Origin: Desulfobacterales bacterium
GTDB taxonomy: Bacteria > Desulfobacterota > Desulfobacteria > Desulfobacterales > 4be13
Assembly: GCA_029934695.1 (NCBI GenBank)
Contig: JAOZLU010000195.1
Span: 1-10,972, forward strand
DNA: 10,972 bases
Reading direction: 5' to 3'
In this document: positions 7,344-10,972 of the stretch, one piece after another
Layout of the letters: every line of letters starts with the position of its first letter
How positions within the stretch are numbered: position 1 is the first letter of the stretch
Notes under the pieces: model-generated
Databases searched by the model: none
What the model saw: only the letters and a program-made list of their open reading frames with translations
What the model was told of the DNA's origin: nothing
Made by a program: the position numbers and the translations under genes

Positions 7344-7372
7344 TTCATATACTGAAACCATTCAGATGTCAA
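7344..7372 (-). promoter_or_regulatory. Candidate sigma-70-type promoter for the binding-protein genes
   Basis: On the minus strand TTGACA (7372-7367) is followed after 17 bases by TATGAA (7349-7344). A 15-base alternative gives TATATG (7351-7346). The stretch just upstream (about 7373-7390) is nearly all A/T, like an UP element. Transcription from near 7337 would give a leader of about 150 nt before the first binding-protein gene. Confidence 0.55.
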
Positions 7373-7496
7373 AAGTTTATTTTAATATTTCGGTCGTTGC
7401 GGGAAAGTATAATTTTTCAGAGGGCTATGCGGGCGTGAGGCAGTGCCACAATTCCATTTCAGCACTCCTATGCCCTCCAAATCGTAAATACACCCC

Positions 7497-10400
7497 TCAG
7501 ATATCCGCAGAATCAGGCTCTGCGGCAATCTGCCCGTACTCCAACTTCACCACCCGATCCGCAACATGGAAATACCGGTCGTCATGGCTGACAGCGATGA
7601 TTGTTTTCCCCTCGGCTTTGAAGGACGGTAGCAGGGCCTCGTAGAAGTATTGCCGGAACTCCGGATCCTGATCCGCTGCCCATTCGTCAAACATGCAAAT
7701 CGGCTTGTCTTCCATTATTGCGGCCACCATTGCAAGTCTTTTCCTCTGACCTGTTGACAGGTCCAGGGTGCTGAACCTGTCCCCGTCAAACCGGACTTTC
7801 TCCTCCAGCTGCATGAGCCTGATCAGATTGTTCACTCTGTCCGCGTCAATATCTTCCAACCCGTAAAGCCGGTCAAAGAGATGGAAATCATAGAATATGG
7901 CGGAGAACAGGGACCGGCATCGGGCGGCTCCGATCTCCTCCCCGTTGAGAAACACGGTCCCGGACCGGGGCGGATACAATCCTGTGAGCAGATTCAGCAG
8001 AGTTGATTTCCCGGATCCGTTGCCTCCGATAATAAAGACGATCTCACCCGGGCGGAATGTCATGCTCAGTGGCCCCACGGAAAAGGGACGCTCGCTCTCT
8101 TCCTCATACTGAAAAGAGATGTTCTTATATCTGATTTCCCTGAATTCACTCTCCCCCGTTTCCATTGCCGCGGCCGATTCTGTCAGTTCATCTTCCTGAT
8201 GCTCCAGTTCCTCTCCAAGCTCATACAGCCTTTGCATGGATATGCTTGACAGGGTGATAATGGAGAACCGATTGGCAAAGGAGGATACCGGCAGACATAC
8301 GATGACACCCGCAAAAGTCATCAGCATATTTCCGGAAAAAAAACCTGCAAAGGGCAGGATCAGGACGCAAAGAATGAACAGGGTCTGCCATAAGCCGTAC
8401 ACAAGCGTATAAATGTCAGTGAATCTTGCGGCCGCCCGGAGTTTCAGTTTCATGAGCCGGGAACCGCGGCGCATGAAACTTTTATAAAAAAAGTCGTCGC
8501 TTTTCCTACAGTTCAGCCTCAGCTCTTTAAATCCGTCGAAAATATCAGTTATTGCGGCGGACAGTTTTTTTTCCCCTTCACGCATCTGGTAAACAGTTTG
8601 CCTTATTCTAATCTGATTGTAAGCAAAGATAATTCCACCGATGCCCAGCACGGCTGTTGTCATAAAAAAAGCGGGCAGCGAAAGGGTTGCCATAAAAAAG
8701 AGGTAACTTATGAAGATGAAAGATGATCTGATGACGAATGACGCGGCATTGGAAATTTCAGATACGGATTTCATATCATAGGTCAGTGCGGTAAGGATCG
8801 TTTCAACACCTGTTTTTTCAAAAGAATAAAAATCGGTATGCCGGATATGCTCAGTTATCTTTATACGGATTTCAGCGATACGGCCTTCGATCAGAGCTGT
8901 CAGAGCTTCAGAGAACCGGTAAATGGCGACACAATTCAAGATCAGCGCTGTGATGAACAGGAAAAAAAGTCTTGTTCCGGATTCTCCGTAAGGAAGATTG
9001 GCCGCTGTGAAGATCACGGCTATCATAATTGAGGGAGATATAAAAGATAGTATTCCGTAGAATATGATACAGCCGGTCCCGTTTCGGAAAGAGAGTTGTA
9101 ACAGTTCTGTGATCCTGTTTTTCTTTTTTTCCGAGTCTTTTTTATCATAACCCGATCCGGACGGGAATTTTCGGGTCCTGGCCTTGTATTGTGTTTCTTT
9201 CGGATGGTTCTGATATCCTGGAACACTTCTTTCCGCAGACGGTTGCTGTCGGCAAAGGCCGTCACCCGGAGCCGTGCAGGATACCATCTGTCCGTATTCC
9301 ATCAGAATCAGTCTGTCCGCCGTATGAAAGTACCTGTCATCATGGCTCACCGCTATGATCAGCTTGCCCTGATCCCTCATGGACGGCAGCAGGGTTTCGT
9401 AGAAATATTTTCTGAAATGCGGATCCTGATCCGCAGCCCATTCGTCGAAAACATAAACCGGTTTGTCCTCCAACAGAGAGGCGACCAGCGCCAACCGTCT
9501 TTTTTGGCCCGCAGAGAGGCAGGTCGTGCTGAAGCGTTTATCATGAGCAATCCACCGGATCTTATGGCTTAACTCTGTTTTCATCAACAGTTTATGAACG
9601 GTTTCGTCATCAATTTTATCCATGCCGTAAACCGCGTCGAACAGATGGAAATCGCTGAAGACCGTGGAGAAGAGATGACGATGCCGGGATATTCCGGTCG
9701 ATTTACCGTCAATTTTGATCTCTCCTGAACTCAGGGGATACAGTCCTGTAAGAATTTTCATCAGCGTGGTCTTGCCGCTGCCGTTTCCACCGGCAACGAA
9801 GATGATCTCTCCGGTCCGGCCGGTGAAACTGACAGGTCCGACTGAGAAACCGGATTCACCGGCCGGGCTGTTATAAATGAATCCGACCTGATTCAGCGCC
9901 AGTTCGGTAAATTCCTGTGTCCGTTTTTCTGACGGATCATATATGTGCCACCCCTTTTCCCAGGTATATCTATCTTTCCGAACCAGCCGTAGCAGTTCAT
10001 AAACAGCCGCCTTTCCCTCTGTTATTTCGGGCAATGTGTTGACAATTGTCTGTGAAGGAGTCCGCACATAAAACACTATAAGAATTACGGAAAGCCTGAT
10101 TTCCTGAGAATGAAACGTGGAAATGAAGAATGCGGCAGCACCAAGCATGATCCAGAAGCAAACACTTACAAAAATCCCGTATCCGGCAAAATAGGACCGT
10201 ATCCGGCACCTCATTTCCTGTATTTTAAAAATGACGGGGCAAAGGCAGTTTGTGAACAGATCGTCGTTTTTTCGCTTGCTGATACGAATCTCCTTGGCGC
10301 CGTACAGAATATGGCCGAGCAGATCGGCCAGTTCCCTTTCCTTTTCGGCCTCCTGTTGTATGAGCGGGAGCGCCAGTTTCTGAGTCATTTCGTAAACAGC

Positions 10401-10886
10401 GACAGCAAGCGCTAAAAGCAAAAGACTGAACAGCCCCCCCGCAGGAGTAATCAGGAACACATAAAGCCACAGAAAAAATATGGCGATCAGGCTTTGGAAC
10501 GCATGAACCCCCCTGACGGCCGCATCCGTGACTGTCTGGGCTTTCAGCATTTTCAGATGAATCTCGGCGGTGTCGCGTTGCTCAATCTCCGGAAGTTCGG
10601 CATGGCGGATGTCGTTGGCGATGTCCGCGTACAGCTTCTCCAGAACACTTTCCGTAAGCGCGGCTGCCTGTGTCTGGGAGATGCGCTTGGAAAGGATGAA
10701 CACGGCCGCGGCTGCGGGAAGGAGGATCGCATACAGCATATAATTCCTTCCCGATGCCACATCCTGTGCGCCATTGATTGTGAGCAGCACCGACGCGACC
10801 TCGCCCATTCCCGCGATCACAGACAGGATCAGAATATGCAGCGTCTTTTCCGGTGCTTCCTTAAACAGAAATCTTAGGAGTTCCAT
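7497..10886 (-). CDS. Fused double-length ABC exporter, cyclic peptide/siderophore type (TMD-NBD-TMD-NBD)
   Basis: 1129 residues, about twice the usual length of the SyrD/PvdE/YojI family, whose members are half-transporters of about 550 residues that dimerise to export cyclic peptides or siderophores across the inner membrane. Each half has about six hydrophobic segments (half 1 about 16-275, half 2 about 605-870) and an ATPase domain. NBD1: Walker A GGNGSGKT (Lys372), signature LSAGQ (457-461), Walker B VFDE (Asp481, Glu482), His515. NBD2: Walker A GGNGSGKS (Lys960), signature LSTGQ (1043-1047), Walker B MFDE (Asp1067, Glu1068), His1101. Both have the family-specific DEWAADQD D-loop. All catalytic residues are present in both halves, so both sites look competent. 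A polar linker at about 533-590 joins the halves. No good Shine-Dalgarno precedes the ATG; the N-terminus MELLRFLF matches the family's usual start. The substrate is not deducible because no synthetase or precursor gene is visible. Confidence 0.93.
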   Translation of the reverse strand: MELLRFLFKEAPEKTLHILILSVIAGMGEVASVLLTINGAQDVASGRNYMLYAILLPAAAAVFILSKRISQTQAAALTESVLEKLYADIANDIRHAELPEIEQRDTAEIHLKMLKAQTVTDAAVRGVHAFQSLIAIFFLWLYVFLITPAGGLFSLLLLALAVAVYEMTQKLALPLIQQEAEKERELADLLGHILYGAKEIRISKRKNDDLFTNCLCPVIFKIQEMRCRIRSYFAGYGIFVSVCFWIMLGAAAFFISTFHSQEIRLSVILIVFYVRTPSQTIVNTLPEITEGKAAVYELLRLVRKDRYTWEKGWHIYDPSEKRTQEFTELALNQVGFIYNSPAGESGFSVGPVSFTGRTGEIIFVAGGNGSGKTTLMKILTGLYPLSSGEIKIDGKSTGISRHRHLFSTVFSDFHLFDAVYGMDKIDDETVHKLLMKTELSHKIRWIAHDKRFSTTCLSAGQKRRLALVASLLEDKPVYVFDEWAADQDPHFRKYFYETLLPSMRDQGKLIIAVSHDDRYFHTADRLILMEYGQMVSCTAPGDGLCRQQPSAERSVPGYQNHPKETQYKARTRKFPSGSGYDKKDSEKKKNRITELLQLSFRNGTGCIIFYGILSFISPSIMIAVIFTAANLPYGESGTRLFFLFITALILNCVAIYRFSEALTALIEGRIAEIRIKITEHIRHTDFYSFEKTGVETILTALTYDMKSVSEISNAASFVIRSSFIFISYLFFMATLSLPAFFMTTAVLGIGGIIFAYNQIRIRQTVYQMREGEKKLSAAITDIFDGFKELRLNCRKSDDFFYKSFMRRGSRLMKLKLRAAARFTDIYTLVYGLWQTLFILCVLILPFAGFFSGNMLMTFAGVIVCLPVSSFANRFSIITLSSISMQRLYELGEELEHQEDELTESAAAMETGESEFREIRYKNISFQYEEESERPFSVGPLSMTFRPGEIVFIIGGNGSGKSTLLNLLTGLYPPRSGTVFLNGEEIGAARCRSLFSAIFYDFHLFDRLYGLEDIDADRVNNLIRLMQLEEKVRFDGDRFSTLDLSTGQRKRLAMVAAIMEDKPICMFDEWAADQDPEFRQYFYEALLPSFKAEGKTIIAVSHDDRYFHVADRVVKLEYGQIAAEPDSADI

Positions 10887-10917
10887 ATTGTTTATCCGAT
10901 AATCAGACCTGAACAGG

Positions 10918-10944
10918 CCTCCGAGGTTTCTGAAACCTCGGAGG
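10918..10944. repeat. Perfect palindrome, 13-bp arms with 1-base centre
   Basis: Arm CCTCCGAGGTTTC (10918-10930), a single T, then GAAACCTCGGAGG (10932-10944). It lies 32 bp upstream of the exporter start codon. It shares 27 identical bases (10926-10952) with the cluster between the binding-protein genes, so it is one member of a dispersed family. A regulatory operator is possible but the dispersed distribution favours a REP-like element. Confidence 0.85.
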
Positions 10945-10972
10945 TCTTCAGAGAGCGGATGTCGTCATGAAC

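Larger units (their letters stand above)
7184..7496. other. Gene-free spacer between exporter and binding-protein genes
   Basis: 313 bp with no convincing frame on either strand. It holds, from right to left, about 105 bp with no recognised structure after the exporter stop, the AT-rich block and promoter candidate, a weak 6-bp-arm hairpin (TCCTGA/TCAGGA, 7280-7301), the hairpin at 7209-7234 and the AAGGAGG ribosome site. I see no classical terminator with a U-tract behind the exporter, so read-through from it cannot be excluded. Confidence 0.7.

Overview
The window carries five large genes, all on the minus strand, so transcription reads from right to left. In that order they are: a double-length ABC exporter of the cyclic-peptide/siderophore type (7497-10886), two tandem Tat-exported family 5 substrate-binding proteins (5591-7183 and 3866-5455), and two tandem P-loop ATPases with a C-terminal PD-(D/E)XK nuclease-like domain (2002-3768 and 30-1793). 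A 34-codon open frame (3765-3869) bridges the second binding protein and the first ATPase, overlapping both. No rRNA, tRNA, CRISPR array, transposase or integrase is visible.

Layout. 10887-10972 holds a 13-bp-arm perfect palindrome upstream of the exporter. 7184-7496 is the only sizeable gene-free stretch. It holds a good sigma-70-type promoter candidate pointing at the binding-protein genes, with AT-rich sequence just upstream, so the binding proteins and ATPases may form a transcription unit separate from the exporter. The 135-bp gap at 5456-5590 is filled with copies of the same palindromic repeat. The 3769-3865 gap is almost wholly used by the 34-codon frame. The 1797-2001 gap holds a weak open frame and a small hairpin.

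The strongest direct observation is mosaic paralogy. The two ATPase genes differ at about a quarter of N-terminal residues, yet their last 118 codons plus 27 bases of 3' flank are identical, 385 bp without a mismatch. The two binding-protein genes are only moderately similar in their mature parts, yet share 182 bp without a mismatch over the Shine-Dalgarno region and Tat signal peptide. Both patterns fit recent gene conversion or unequal recombination confined to one end of each gene.

Organism. The family 5 binding proteins with an N-terminal pre-extension and Tat signal, the moderately GC-rich coding sequence, the dispersed CCTCCGAGG/CCTCGGAGG palindromes and the cyclic-peptide-type exporter suggest a Gram-negative bacterium. 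A Desulfobacterota sulfate reducer with an expanded, repeat-rich genome (Desulfonema-like) is my best guess, at low to moderate confidence.

Joint function is inference only. The exporter could secrete a peptide-like product and the binding proteins could recapture it or related peptides, but no biosynthetic gene or import permease lies in the window. The ATPase-nuclease pair has no evident biochemical link to transport and may be a mobile or defence-related passenger.
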